NCBI GenBank assembly: GCA_009773755.1
Contig: WSZJ01000012.1
Coordinates: 1 to 54,897 of the forward strand
Direction: 5' to 3'
Length of the DNA: 54,897 nt
DNA from: Planctomycetota bacterium
GTDB taxonomy: Bacteria > Planctomycetota > MHYJ01 > WSZJ01
The notes below the pieces were generated by a model. The model ran no database searches. It had not been told where the DNA came from and saw only the letters and a program-made list of their open reading frames with translations. A program made the translations under genes and the position numbers. Of this stretch, positions 31,422 through 40,330 are shown piece after piece (positions within the stretch are counted from its first letter, which is position 1; every line of letters begins with the position of its first letter).

Positions 31422-34114
31422 GATCCGTCGCCTCCGAGGGCGGGCGCGTCGAGAACCTCGCGGACGCGGCGCGCGAGGACGTCGTCCGTGAAAGGCTTCG
31501 GCAGAAAACTGGCGCCTTCGGGAAGGCGCGACCCGGGCACGGCGCTGTCGAAATGGCCGGAAGTGAAAAGGACGCGGGACCGAGGGCGGGCCGTCGTAAA
31601 CCGGCGGGCGATCTCCGGGCCGGAAAGTCCGGGCAGGAGGACGTCGGTGAAGAGCAGGTGAATCTCGCGCTTGTCGGTCTCGGCAAGCCGGATGGCGTGT
31701 GCGGGATCCTCCGCTTCCAGCACGGTGTACCCGATTTCGCGCAGGACCCGGACCGCCAGGGCGCGGACGCGCGGCTCGTCCTCGACGACGAGAATCGTCT
31801 CGGTCCCCCGGCGCGCCGCGGCCAACGGAGCCGAGTCGACGGACGCCATTTCCTCCGTCGCCCGGGGCAGGAAGACCCGGAACGTGGAGCCCTGACCGGG
31901 TTTGCTGACCACGCGCACGAGCCCGCCGGATTGCTGAACAATGCCGTAAACCGTGGCGAGCCCCAGCCCGGTTCCGCGTCCCTCCTTGGTCGTGAAAAAC
32001 GGCTCGAAGATGTGGGACAGCGTCGAAGCGTCCATGCCGCTTCCGGTGTCGGAAACTTCGAGCGTGACCCACGACCCGGCGGCGACGCCGCCTACGTCCG
32101 TCCCTGTGGAAACGGTCAGCCGCCCGCCCGACGGCATCGCGTCCCGCGCGTTCAGCGCGAGATTCAGGATCACCTGGTCGAGCTGCCCCGGATCCGCCTT
32201 CACGCGCCCGATCCGCGGGTCGAGAGCAGCGACCAGTTCGATGTTCTCGCCGATCACCCGCCGCAGCAGCTGGTCCATGTTGGCGACCTGCACGTTCAGG
32301 TCCAGCACCTTCGGACGCAGCACCTGCCTCCGGCTGAACGCCAGCAACTGCTGCGTCAGCGAATTTCCTCGCTGCGCCGCGTACCGGATCTCGTCCAGCT
32401 CCCCCGCCGCCGCTTCCCCGCGCGCCAGCTTCTTCGACAGCAGCTGCCCGTAACCCTGGATGATCGTCAGCAGATTGTTCAGGTCGTGCGCCACTCCGCC
32501 CGCCAGCCGCCCGACCGCCTCCATCTTCGCGGCCTGCGTCAGATGCCCCTCCTGCCGCTTCTTCTCCGTCAGGTCCTGCAGCAGCGCCAGGACGGCGTCG
32601 CGGCCCTCGAAGCGGATCCCGTGTGTCGAGACTTCGACCGACAGTTCCGTCCCGTTCTTCCGGCGATGAATCCACTCCCCGTGATGCTGGTAGTGCGGCC
32701 CCGTCATCTTCTGCGAAGCCAGCAGGCGCGGCAACTCGGTCACAGGGCGGATGTCCTTGATCGTCATCGCGCGGAACTCCGCCCGCGTGTAGCCGTAGAG
32801 CGCCACCGCCGCTTCGTTGACGGCGAGAAACTGAAGCGTCGCGGCGTCGTAGACCCACATGGGATTCGGACTGTCCTCGAAGAGCAGGCGGTAGGTTTTT
32901 TCCGAGGCGTGCAGCGCCTCCTCGGCCTGTTTGCGCCGCGTGATGTCGAGAATCTGGGCGATCGTGTGAATCGGCTCTCCGGATGCATTGCGCACGATCG
33001 CCACCCTGACCTCGCCCCAAACCACGCTTCCGTCAGGGCGAAGGTACCGCTTCACGATGTCCCCCGACTCCCGCGATCCGTCCAGCACCCTCTTGAGCAG
33101 AAGTCCCGATTCCTCCCGGTCCTCCGGGTGCGTGACTTCAGAGATCTTCATTTTGAGCAGTTCGGCTTCCCCGCGCCCTGCCATCCGGCAGAAGGCGCGA
33201 TTGACCTGGATGAAACGTCCGCCCAGATCCGCGAGAGTCATGCCGATAGAAGCTGCGTGGAAAGCGGTCCGGAATCGCTCCTCGCTGGCGCGCAGAGCTT
33301 CCTCGGCGTTGCGGCGTCGGGTGAGATCCTGGACCTGCGTGATGAAATGGACCGGGATTCCGGCGGCGTCGCGGATGAGGGTCGGCGAGATGAGAACCCA
33401 GATGGCGCGGCCGTCGCGGTGCACGTATCGCTTCTCGATTTGCTCCGATTTTGCCTCGCCGGCCAGGAGGCGGCGGAGCGCGTCGAGTCCGACCTTGCGG
33501 TCCTCGGGGTGCGTGACGTCGTTGAAGGCGCGGCCGACGAGCTCTTCCTCGGAATAACCGAGCATTTCCGCGAAGACGCGATTGACCTGCACGAAGCGTC
33601 CCTCGACGGACGTCAGCACCATTCCGGTTCCCGCGTGAACGAAGGCGTCGCGGAAACTCTGCTCGGACTCGCGGAGAGCCGCGTCGACGCGGCGGAGTTC
33701 GCTGACGTCGCGGAGGAAGGCGGTGAAAATCCAGCCGCGGGAAGTGGACTCCGGAATGATGGTGAGTTCGACGAGGACGGCGCCGCCGTCCTTGCGGCGG
33801 CCGCTGGTTTCGAAACGGCGGGAGAGGATGGGGCCTTCGCCGGTCAGGAGGAACCTCCGGAGGCCGGCGAGGTGGGCCTGGCGGTCGGAAGGGGGGATGA
33901 TCAGCTCGTGAAGCGGCCGTCCGACGACTTCTTCACGCGTCCAGCCGAAGATCTTCTCGGCCTGGGGATTCCAGGCGAGGACTTTGCCATGGTGATCGAT
34001 GGTGACGACGGCGTCGAGGGCCCACTCGAGAATGGACTGGGCGTGGGCGCCGAGCATCTGCCAGGCGCGTCGAGTGCCGGGGGTGGGTGGATTGAGGTCG
34101 GCCATGAAGGGCAT
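31418..34114 (-). CDS. Soluble hybrid histidine kinase with four PAS domains and a C-terminal receiver
   Basis: This 898-aa sensor has no membrane helix. Four PAS domains (about 20-140, 140-265, 270-395, 400-515) are followed by a HisKA segment with the phosphate-accepting His in GGVAHDLNNLL. The ATPase domain (about 640-755) has NLALNARDAM, VSDTGSGMD and GTGLGLATV. A receiver (about 770-890) carries Asp in LLFTDVLLPGLSG. A chain ending in its own receiver usually passes phosphate to a separate Hpt or response regulator, not seen here. ATG 34114 (or 34105) has no clear ribosome-binding site. It is translationally coupled to the PurD-like gene. Confidence 0.92.
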   Translation of the reverse strand: MPFMADLNPPTPGTRRAWQMLGAHAQSILEWALDAVVTIDHHGKVLAWNPQAEKIFGWTREEVVGRPLHELIIPPSDRQAHLAGLRRFLLTGEGPILSRRFETSGRRKDGGAVLVELTIIPESTSRGWIFTAFLRDVSELRRVDAALRESEQSFRDAFVHAGTGMVLTSVEGRFVQVNRVFAEMLGYSEEELVGRAFNDVTHPEDRKVGLDALRRLLAGEAKSEQIEKRYVHRDGRAIWVLISPTLIRDAAGIPVHFITQVQDLTRRRNAEEALRASEERFRTAFHAASIGMTLADLGGRFIQVNRAFCRMAGRGEAELLKMKISEVTHPEDREESGLLLKRVLDGSRESGDIVKRYLRPDGSVVWGEVRVAIVRNASGEPIHTIAQILDITRRKQAEEALHASEKTYRLLFEDSPNPMWVYDAATLQFLAVNEAAVALYGYTRAEFRAMTIKDIRPVTELPRLLASQKMTGPHYQHHGEWIHRRKNGTELSVEVSTHGIRFEGRDAVLALLQDLTEKKRQEGHLTQAAKMEAVGRLAGGVAHDLNNLLTIIQGYGQLLSKKLARGEAAAGELDEIRYAAQRGNSLTQQLLAFSRRQVLRPKVLDLNVQVANMDQLLRRVIGENIELVAALDPRIGRVKADPGQLDQVILNLALNARDAMPSGGRLTVSTGTDVGGVAAGSWVTLEVSDTGSGMDASTLSHIFEPFFTTKEGRGTGLGLATVYGIVQQSGGLVRVVSKPGQGSTFRVFLPRATEEMASVDSAPLAAARRGTETILVVEDEPRVRALAVRVLREIGYTVLEAEDPAHAIRLAETDKREIHLLFTDVLLPGLSGPEIARRFTTARPRSRVLFTSGHFDSAVPGSRLPEGASFLPKPFTDDVLARRVREVLDAPALGGDGS

Positions 34115-34212
34115 AAGTTAGCAGGGCGGCGGTTTCAAGCTCTGCAATTCGTCAGAATCTTCCAGCGCCGTATTGAATTCCGCCCGCCGCAGGGCGATCG
34201 TCGGGCACGTTC

Positions 34213-35496
34213 TCAGAAACTCAGCTGGAAGCGCAGGAGAACGGCGTCTTCGCGGGCGGTGCGGTCGCCGTTCGGCAGGAGTGCGCGGCCGTGACGGTAT
34301 CGGACCCGGATGAATTCGAGCGAGACGCGGACGTTTTCGTTGGGGAACCAATTGAGGCCGAGCGTGAATTCGTCGATGCGGCGGGCGCCGTCGAATCCGG
34401 CGCGGTCGATCAGCAGGTCGTCGAGGCGCATGCGAGCGAAGCGTCCCGCGATCTGAACGGCGCCGAATCCTCCGGTGAACAGGGGGGAGTCGACTTCAGG
34501 GACTCCGAACGGAACGCGCCGTCCTGCGATCCAGACGCCGAGCTGGCCGTAGAACGCGGGCGATCGGAAGTGGCGGGAAGAGCCGTCGTCGAATTCGATC
34601 CGGCTGCGATGCCAGGAGAACTCCGCCTTCGCTTCGACAGGACCGAGAAGCGCCGCAAACTCCCCGCTCACGCGGCTCACGGTGTCGATTTCGTAATTCG
34701 AGGCGGCCGGATTCGAGTGAAAATCGGTCCCGGTGCCGGGATCGAACATCGGGAAGGGCCTTTCGGGGGCGCGCCGGTCCTGCCGGCCGTGCGTGGCGCT
34801 GACGCCTGCGTGAACGTGGCGCAGCGGTTTCCATCCGAGCAGGCGCGGAGGCGCAAAGAGCAGCCGCGCGGCGACGTCCTTGTCGCTGTTGCCGTCGTTG
34901 CCCGGTCCGTTTCCGTTGAAGACGCCGAGCCAGTAGCGGAAGAGTCCGTCCCCGAGGCGACCGTGCGCCATGACGCCGAGGTCCGGCACGGGCGCGTGCA
35001 TGTAGACGACGGAATTCTCCGCAAAATCCCACCAGCGGGTTTCCTCGAGCGTTTCCATCGAGAACGGCTCCTTGAACAGCCCCGCGCGGATCCGGAATTC
35101 ATCCCAGCGGTTGAACTCGACCCAGCCGTAAAGCAGCCGCGACGAGCCGGGGAGGAAGACGGGGGACACGAACGCTTCGAAAGACTCGTCGAAGCGGGCG
35201 CCCAGTTCAATCGCGGCCTCGCGAACCAGGAATCCATCCGGTCCAGCGCCGCCGCTTTCGCGCCAGTGCGCGATTCCGTGGAATATGAACGAGGCGCCAA
35301 TCCTCGCCTGGAACGCGCCGTCGGAGGTTGCGAAGCGCAGCCCTTTGTCGAACCACGCGTCCATCGCCGCGGCTCCGTCCCGGGGCCTGGCGTCCGTCGG
35401 CAACTCCAGCGCCCGCACGCGACTTTCGAGGTCGCTCCCCTGCGCGCGGGCGAGCCCGCCGGCCGCGAGGAGGGCCAGGACCAGGGCAGTCCTCAT
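34213..35496 (-). CDS. Outer-membrane porin, phosphate-selective O/P-like
   Basis: This 427-aa barrel protein has a signal peptide (MRTALVLALLAAGGLARAQ), a short coiled segment (SDLESRVRAL) and alternating strands through to a terminal Phe (LLRFQLSF), the barrel sorting mark. It includes the OprO/P-like block WFDKGLRFATSDGAFQARIG and repeated GxF-strand patterns. ATG 35496 overlaps the nucleoside phosphorylase stop. The longer frame upstream is its shadow. Position at the end of a nucleoside-use operon suggests uptake of nucleotides or phosphate; this is inference. Confidence 0.85.
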   Translation of the reverse strand: MRTALVLALLAAGGLARAQGSDLESRVRALELPTDARPRDGAAAMDAWFDKGLRFATSDGAFQARIGASFIFHGIAHWRESGGAGPDGFLVREAAIELGARFDESFEAFVSPVFLPGSSRLLYGWVEFNRWDEFRIRAGLFKEPFSMETLEETRWWDFAENSVVYMHAPVPDLGVMAHGRLGDGLFRYWLGVFNGNGPGNDGNSDKDVAARLLFAPPRLLGWKPLRHVHAGVSATHGRQDRRAPERPFPMFDPGTGTDFHSNPAASNYEIDTVSRVSGEFAALLGPVEAKAEFSWHRSRIEFDDGSSRHFRSPAFYGQLGVWIAGRRVPFGVPEVDSPLFTGGFGAVQIAGRFARMRLDDLLIDRAGFDGARRIDEFTLGLNWFPNENVRVSLEFIRVRYRHGRALLPNGDRTAREDAVLLRFQLSF

Positions 35497-36338
35497 TTCA
35501 GTCCCAGCTCCGGAAGCCACCGCGGCCGCTTCCCGCGCGCCCGGTCCATCGCGACGAGGACCTCGATCGCTCGCAGCCCGACGGCGATCACGTCGTCCTC
35601 CGCCCGGTGTTTGTCTTTCTCCTCGATGAAGCGGTTCGCGGGACGGTTGGCGAAGACGGCGCAGGCGCAGCCGGCGCGGAGTCCGCGCAAAGTGGCCAGG
35701 GTGAACAGCGCCGACGCTTCCATCTCGAGATTCGCGACGCCGATGCGCGCCAGGTCGGCGTCGAGCGTCGGGACGCGCGGCGGAAATCCGGGGACGTCGC
35801 GCGCCTGCGCGCCGTAGAAGCCGGGCGCTGTCGCGGTAAGGCCGAACGAATGCTCCAGCTTGAGGTCGGAGGCGGCCTGCAGGAGAGCGAGGGCGGCCTC
35901 CGGATCCGCGACCGCCGGATAGCCCTCCGGCACGAACCACGTCGACGTGTTCTCGAGGCGGACGGCCCCGCTCGACACGACGATCGAGCCGATCGGAATG
36001 CCTTTCTGAAGCGCCCCGCAGGACCCGATGCGCAACAGCGTCGGCTCGCAGATCTGCGCCAGTTCCACGACGGCGATCTCCGTGTTGTCCGGCCCCATCC
36101 CCGTCGCCATGACGCTCACGGGAATCCCCTTCCAGCTTCCCGTGATCGTCAGATACTCGCGGTTCGCGCGCTCGACGCGCACGCGCTGGAATTTCGAGGC
36201 GCAACGCCGCGCGCGTGCCGGATCGCCGCAGAGCAGCACGAAGGGCGCGACGTCTCCGCGGCCGCAGCCGATGTGGTACTGCCGGCCGGCGGACGTACGC
36301 ACGACTTCTGCAGATCGAACAGCGCGCCGACGCTTCAT
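35493..36338 (-). CDS. Nucleoside phosphorylase, uridine phosphorylase-like (NP-I family)
   Basis: This 281-aa enzyme cleaves a nucleoside with phosphate to base and (deoxy)ribose 1-phosphate. Motifs are VLLCGDPARARR, VMATGMGPDNTEIAVVEL, RIGSCGALQKGIPIGSIVV and NLEMEASALFTLATL, closest to the uridine phosphorylase branch. ATG 36338 has GGGGGAG upstream. It lies 11 bases after the mutase stop and overlaps the porin start. The product would feed the neighbouring mutase and DeoC. Substrate preference (uridine, thymidine or purine nucleosides) cannot be fixed from motifs alone. Confidence 0.9.
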   Translation of the reverse strand: MKRRRAVRSAEVVRTSAGRQYHIGCGRGDVAPFVLLCGDPARARRCASKFQRVRVERANREYLTITGSWKGIPVSVMATGMGPDNTEIAVVELAQICEPTLLRIGSCGALQKGIPIGSIVVSSGAVRLENTSTWFVPEGYPAVADPEAALALLQAASDLKLEHSFGLTATAPGFYGAQARDVPGFPPRVPTLDADLARIGVANLEMEASALFTLATLRGLRAGCACAVFANRPANRFIEEKDKHRAEDDVIAVGLRAIEVLVAMDRARGKRPRWLPELGLK

Positions 36339-36349
36339 GCTCCCCCCCG

Positions 36350-37741
36350 TTATCCCCCGGTCGCCCGTGCCACCACGGCCTTTCCCCACGCCACCAGCTC
36401 CTTCGCGCGCTCCTCGGTCCTCGCATCCGCGTAAACCCGGATCACCGGCTCCGTTCCGCTCTTGCGAATCAGGATCCAGGACCGGTCGCCGTAGGACCGC
36501 TTCAGCCCGTCGATCGTAAGGTCCGAGCGCCGCCCCTCCAGCCCTTCTTTTTCCCAGATCTCCCTGATGCGGTCCATCGCGGTCGCTTTCGCGTGCTCGG
36601 GGCAGGTGATCATCTCCTTCACCTGCCGGTACGAGGGGATCGCGTCGGCAAGCTCCGAAAGTTTTTTTCCGGCGCGCGCGAGCAGATCGAGCATCCTGAC
36701 CGTCGCCAGCAGCCCGTCGCACCACGCGGCGTCGCGCACGAAGTAATACTTCCCGGACTCCTCATACGCGTAGTCCGCCTTGAGTTCCAGGATGCGCTGC
36801 ACCGTCGCGGGCTGCCCTGCCCGGCAGAATTCGAGGCGCGCCCCCAGCTCCTCGCACGTTTCCTCGATGAGATTGGAAGAATTGATCGGGGTGACGCAGA
36901 GGCTTCCCTTTTTCAATACGTCCCGCGCGAAGATCGCTCCGGCGAGATCTTCGGAGAGAACCCGGCCGCGGTCGTCGATGAAGAGAACGCGGTCGGCGTC
37001 GATGTCGGTGGCGACGCCGAAGTCGCACTTTTCGGCGGGGACGCGGGCGGCGATGGCGGCAAGATTGTGGGCACGAGGCTCAGTGGCCCGGTCGGGGATC
37101 GCCTTCGGTTCCGCGTTGGACGGCACGCCGGAGACGCCGAGCTGCTCGAAAAGCGGCGCGAAGACATAGGAAGCCGCGCCGTTGCACGGGTCAAAGAGGA
37201 CCTTGAACTTGCGCGCGGCGACTGTGCGCATGTTGCAGGCGTGGATCAGCGCTTCCCGGTAGACCCCGAGCGGATTGCGCGCGAGCGTGCACGAGCCGAT
37301 CCGGTCGGCGGCGATCGTCTCGGCGCGCTGGCCAGCGGCGTCATACATTCGCTCGAGCAGGACCGCCTCGTCGTCGGCGATGTAGCCGCCGTGCTCCATG
37401 ATGACGATGAATCCGTTCCGGTCGGGCGGCGTGTGCGATCCCGTAATCAGCACGCCCGCGTCGCACTTCCTGTCCCTGATCCACGTCGCCAGACCGCCCG
37501 TCGGGATGATTCCACAGTCCTGCACCGCAATCCCCGCCGACTGCAGCCCCGCCGCCGCCGCGCGCGCCAGCATGTCGCTTCCCGGCCGCGTGTCCCGCCC
37601 GAGCGCGACGGTCCCTTCGTTCCCGAGGTGGTCGCCGAGGCACTGCGACATCCGCAGCGCGAGAAGCGGCGTGACCTCGATGTTCGTGCGGCCGCGGATG
37701 CCGGCCGTGCCGAAGAGGCGGGGGCGAGGGAAATCGGACAT
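36350..37741 (-). CDS. Alpha-D-phosphohexomutase family enzyme (candidate phosphopentomutase)
   Basis: This 463-aa mutase has the four family blocks: RLFGTAGIRG, the phosphoserine loop as ITGSHTPPDRNG (family norm TASHNP), the metal loop ATDIDADRVLF (DxDxDR) and the sugar loop EESGKYYFVRD. The phosphate-binding IRKSGTEPVIRVY lies near the end. Annotation by similarity would be phosphomannomutase or phosphoglucosamine mutase. Its position between DeoC and a nucleoside phosphorylase, with no DeoB nearby, makes interconversion of (deoxy)ribose 1- and 5-phosphate more likely, as for the archaeal phosphopentomutase of this family. ATG 37741 is chosen over an upstream in-frame ATG at 37780. Confidence 0.85.
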   Translation of the reverse strand: MSDFPRPRLFGTAGIRGRTNIEVTPLLALRMSQCLGDHLGNEGTVALGRDTRPGSDMLARAAAAGLQSAGIAVQDCGIIPTGGLATWIRDRKCDAGVLITGSHTPPDRNGFIVIMEHGGYIADDEAVLLERMYDAAGQRAETIAADRIGSCTLARNPLGVYREALIHACNMRTVAARKFKVLFDPCNGAASYVFAPLFEQLGVSGVPSNAEPKAIPDRATEPRAHNLAAIAARVPAEKCDFGVATDIDADRVLFIDDRGRVLSEDLAGAIFARDVLKKGSLCVTPINSSNLIEETCEELGARLEFCRAGQPATVQRILELKADYAYEESGKYYFVRDAAWCDGLLATVRMLDLLARAGKKLSELADAIPSYRQVKEMITCPEHAKATAMDRIREIWEKEGLEGRRSDLTIDGLKRSYGDRSWILIRKSGTEPVIRVYADARTEERAKELVAWGKAVVARATGG

Positions 37742-37787
37742 GAGTCGATTGTGCGTCCCTTGAGGCGGTTGGTGAAGCAATGGAGCG

Positions 37788-37890
37788 GCGAGTTGAGAGT
37801 TACGGGTTGCGAGGAACAGCCGAAGGACGAAGTCATGCGAGCTGGAATTTTTCCTGGTCTGTCACTCGCAACCCGCAACTCGAAACTCGC
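37788..37890. repeat. Inverted repeat of GCGAGTT-type oligomers
   Basis: The arms at 37788-37813 and 37865-37890 match at 23 of 26 positions. Each contains GAGTT / GGGTTGCGAG units. The repeat occupies the 157-base spacer between the second deoC and the mutase gene. Confidence 0.75.
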
Positions 37891-37898
37891 AACCGGGT

Positions 37899-38684
37899 TC
37901 AAGCTTTCATCAGCTTCACGCTCGCGCTCGATCCGACACGCGACGCACCGTGCTTCAGCAGCTCCATCGCGAACGCGCGGTCGCGTATTCCGCCGCTCGC
38001 CTTCACTCCTGCGCCGCTTCCCGCGATCTTCCTCAACAGCGCCACGTCGCGCAGGTTGGCACCACCCGGGCCAAAGCCGGTCGTCGTCTTGAGAAAGTGC
38101 GCGCCCGCGTCGAGGGCGAGGCGCGCCGCGCGGGCCTTGTTTTCCTGCGACAGGCAGCAGGTTTCGAGAATCGCTTTCACCGTCACGCCCGGCACCGCTC
38201 GCACGACCGCGCGCATGTCGTCACGCGCTTCGATCGCTTCGCCGCTCCGGACCAGGCCGACGTTGATGACGACATCCAGCTCTGTCGCCCCGTTTTCCGC
38301 GGCGTCCCGCGCCTCCGCGACCTTCGCCGCCGTCGCACCGGCGCCGAGAGGGAAACCGACCGTCGCGCAGGGCCGAACGCGCGTGCCGCGCAACTCGCGC
38401 GCGACCGTCGCGATCCAGGAGGAATTCACGCACACCGAGGCAAATCCCCATTTCACCGCGTCCAGGCACGCCCGCTCGATCACCGCGCGGGTCGCCTCGG
38501 GCATCAGAATCGTGTGGTCGATGAGCGGCGCCAGATCCTCGGGCTTCGCCGGCAGTCGGCCACCGGGGAGCCAGCCGAGGCGAAGCGCCGCGAGATCCTC
38601 GAGCAGGTCCGGACAGCGCCTGGCACACTCGGCGGGGACCGGGCAACCGACGCACTGGCCATGGATCCACTCGCGTTCGCTCAT
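37899..38684 (-). CDS. deoC: Deoxyribose-phosphate aldolase (short form) with N-terminal Cys motif
   Basis: This 261-aa class I aldolase has the Schiff-base lysine in GAHFLKTTTGFG, VKASGGIRD and the GFPLGAGATAAKVAEA block. Before the barrel it has about 40 extra residues with GQCVGCPVPAECARRCPD, a Cys cluster spaced C-x2-C-x5-C-x3-C. Such a set could hold zinc or an iron-sulfur cluster; the common DeoC has none. ATG 38684 overlaps the upstream membrane-protein stop. With the downstream mutase and phosphorylase it completes a route from nucleosides to glyceraldehyde 3-phosphate and acetaldehyde. It is clearly a different lineage from the long DeoC at 14029. Confidence 0.92.
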   Translation of the reverse strand: MSEREWIHGQCVGCPVPAECARRCPDLLEDLAALRLGWLPGGRLPAKPEDLAPLIDHTILMPEATRAVIERACLDAVKWGFASVCVNSSWIATVARELRGTRVRPCATVGFPLGAGATAAKVAEARDAAENGATELDVVINVGLVRSGEAIEARDDMRAVVRAVPGVTVKAILETCCLSQENKARAARLALDAGAHFLKTTTGFGPGGANLRDVALLRKIAGSGAGVKASGGIRDRAFAMELLKHGASRVGSSASVKLMKA

Positions 38685-39364
38685 TCCACCGCCTCTTCCG
38701 CGCGCCGCTTCCCCACGAGCCAACCCGCGACGCCGACGGCCGAGTACGCAGCCGCGACCCAGCCCCACGCCGCGTAGGCGTGCGGGTGAAACCCGCCGAT
38801 GTCGCTTCGAACGTAAACGTAACTCGTCATCAACAGGTCCCGCTGCCAGAACGCGGCCGAGAGGATCAGGGAAGGGTTGGAGTCGACGGCAAAGGAAATT
38901 GCGAAGCGGCGGAACGCCGTGTTCTGGGCTGCGGCAACGATGGGATCGAAGAGCAAGTGGGTGGCGCACAGGAACAGGCCTGCGCCGCCGGCCGCGAGAT
39001 GCCCGGCGGCGGCGCCCCAGCGCGCTCCGGCGCGAAACAGGCCGGTGATGAGAATCGCCCAGGAGACGAAGAAAACTGCGGCACCCAGGAGATTCCCGAT
39101 CCCGGGATCGACCGCGCAGAAACCGGCCAGGGCGATCATCGTGGCGAGCCCGGAGGCGAGCGGAAGAAGGGCGTCCGCGCGCGCGTTTCGCTCTACCGGC
39201 AGCCCGAACGGGAGCACGAGCGCCAGGAGCGCGGGGGCGAGCGTCGCCGCAAAGTAGCCGCGCTGCGCCCCCGACGGGGCCGCCAGCGCAGCGACCAGCA
39301 CCGCAAGCCCGCCGGCGCCCGCGGCGATCAGGCGGCGCTTCACATTTTCACCCCCGACGGTCAC
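38681..39364 (-). CDS. Polytopic membrane protein of unknown function
   Basis: This 227-aa inner-membrane protein has about seven hydrophobic segments, for example RLIAAGAGGLAVLVAALAAP, LGAAVFFVSWAILITGLF and WVAAAYSAVGVAGWLVG. No transporter signature is recognised. The start is uncertain: GTG 39364 has CGGAG upstream, while GTG 39343 has GGGGGT. It heads the DeoC-mutase-phosphorylase-porin gene string and is coupled to deoC by ATGA. It might be a nucleoside or base permease, but no motif supports that. Confidence 0.7.
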   Translation of the reverse strand: MTVGGENVKRRLIAAGAGGLAVLVAALAAPSGAQRGYFAATLAPALLALVLPFGLPVERNARADALLPLASGLATMIALAGFCAVDPGIGNLLGAAVFFVSWAILITGLFRAGARWGAAAGHLAAGGAGLFLCATHLLFDPIVAAAQNTAFRRFAISFAVDSNPSLILSAAFWQRDLLMTSYVYVRSDIGGFHPHAYAAWGWVAAAYSAVGVAGWLVGKRRAEEAVE

Positions 39365-39453
39365 GCGGTCGCTCCGATGAAGCGGCGCCTTGCCGCTCGA
39401 AGGATTCTATCCGCGGTCTTCATGCCGGAGAGATTCCACGCCTGCAAACGAAA

Positions 39454-40014
39454 TCAGGGCGGGCGGGTTCGCAAGGGCCGGCTGCGCAACGACTCCACCG
39501 CGAGCCTCCGGATGAACGCCTCGATGTCCCGCTGCTCGCCAGTGCGAAGCGTTACCGTGCGCCGGCTGACGCCCTCCGTCCAGATCTCGCGCCCGTTCGC
39601 GTCGAACAACAGAAACTCGTAATCGACCGTCGCCTTGCCCGAAGTCGAAATCGCTTCCAGGTCCCACGTGCCCATGTGGATGACGAACAGTCCCCTCTCG
39701 CCGCCGTCGCCCCGAAGGGCGGTGAACGCCTCGTCGCGAGTGCCGCGTGAAGCGACCGCCGGGGACCTCGCCGTGATGCCGTCGGCTTCCAGCTCCTCTT
39801 CGACACTCCGCGCCATCATCCGGCCTAGCGACAGATCCTCCCTCCCGAGGAGGCGCTTCAGCACCATCCGGTTCTTCGCCTCCTGGACCGACGTTTCCTC
39901 CAGCCGGATCGCGACCGAAGGAGGCATTTCCTCTTCCGACGTTGAGGAGCACCCGGCGAATGCCGCGAGGGCGGCTAACGCGAAGCAGTTCCGACGCAGC
40001 GTTTTTGCATCCAT
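39454..40014 (-). CDS. Lipoprotein of unknown function
   Basis: This 186-aa protein has a lipoprotein signal (MDAKTLRRNCFALAALAAFA then GC at the lipobox). The soluble domain includes VEEELEADGITARS and VDYEFLLFDANGREIWTEGV, resembling small envelope-assembly lipoproteins (LPS/curli-secretion type) only in general style. ATG 40014 lies inside the end of the preceding cytochrome gene (40-base overlap in another frame). Its signal peptide is nearly the same as that of the frameshifted cytochrome upstream, the result of a local tandem duplication. Confidence 0.75.
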   Translation of the reverse strand: MDAKTLRRNCFALAALAAFAGCSSTSEEEMPPSVAIRLEETSVQEAKNRMVLKRLLGREDLSLGRMMARSVEEELEADGITARSPAVASRGTRDEAFTALRGDGGERGLFVIHMGTWDLEAISTSGKATVDYEFLLFDANGREIWTEGVSRRTVTLRTGEQRDIEAFIRRLAVESLRSRPLRTRPP

Positions 40015-40242
40015 GCGAAGACGTCCTCCTGCATTTGCCGGTCGAGGCCGGCCTGGGGTCCCATCTTTCTCAGGATACCGCGCCACTCCACGTCATCGTA
40101 CCCGGCGGGTTCCGGAAGAGCGTGGCAATGGGAGCAGCGCGATGGACAGCGGCCGTTCCGGGCGAGGCGTGGAAGAGCATCCGGCGATGGCGGCGAAGGC
40201 CGTCAGCGAACAGGCGAACCGGCACAGCGTTGACTGAGCCAT
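39975..40242 (-). pseudogene. Small cytochrome c lipoprotein, frameshifted copy of the 40203-40496 gene
   Basis: ATG 40242 encodes a lipoprotein signal (MAQSTLCRFACSLTAFAAIA, GC) ending near RPLSIA. From about 40140 the cytochrome part continues in another frame: RCSHCHALPEPAGYDDVEWR, then GILRKMGPQAGLDRQMQEDV, to TAG at 39977-39975. It has the CxxCH heme motif and is about two-thirds identical to the end of the intact neighbour. Losing one base or gaining two would restore a single reading frame of about 90 residues. Whether the shift is real or a sequencing error is open. Confidence 0.7.
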
Positions 40243-40330
40243 GCGTAGGCGTCCTCCTGCATCTGCCGGTCCATGCCGGCCTGGGGTCCCATCTTCCGGA
40301 GGATGCCGCGCCACTCGACGCAGTCGTACT
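40012..40330. repeat. Tandem duplication with 228-bp period
   Basis: The segment from 40012 (CATGCG) aligns with that from 40240 at about 85% identity over some 80 bases, and less closely further on. It contains the 3' end of a cytochrome gene plus the overlapping start of the next lipoprotein gene. The spacing of the two ATGs (40242 and 40014) and of the two stops (40203 and 39975) is 228 in both cases. Confidence 0.75.

Noticed and set aside
31422-33020. Upstream extension of the PurD-like reading frame
   Set aside because: It lies wholly inside the kinase gene in another frame; the ATGA overlap at 31418-31421 gives the real start.
31553-34294. Plus-strand open frame of 913 codons opposite the hybrid kinase
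   Set aside because: Shadow of the kinase; no motif and implausible residue composition.
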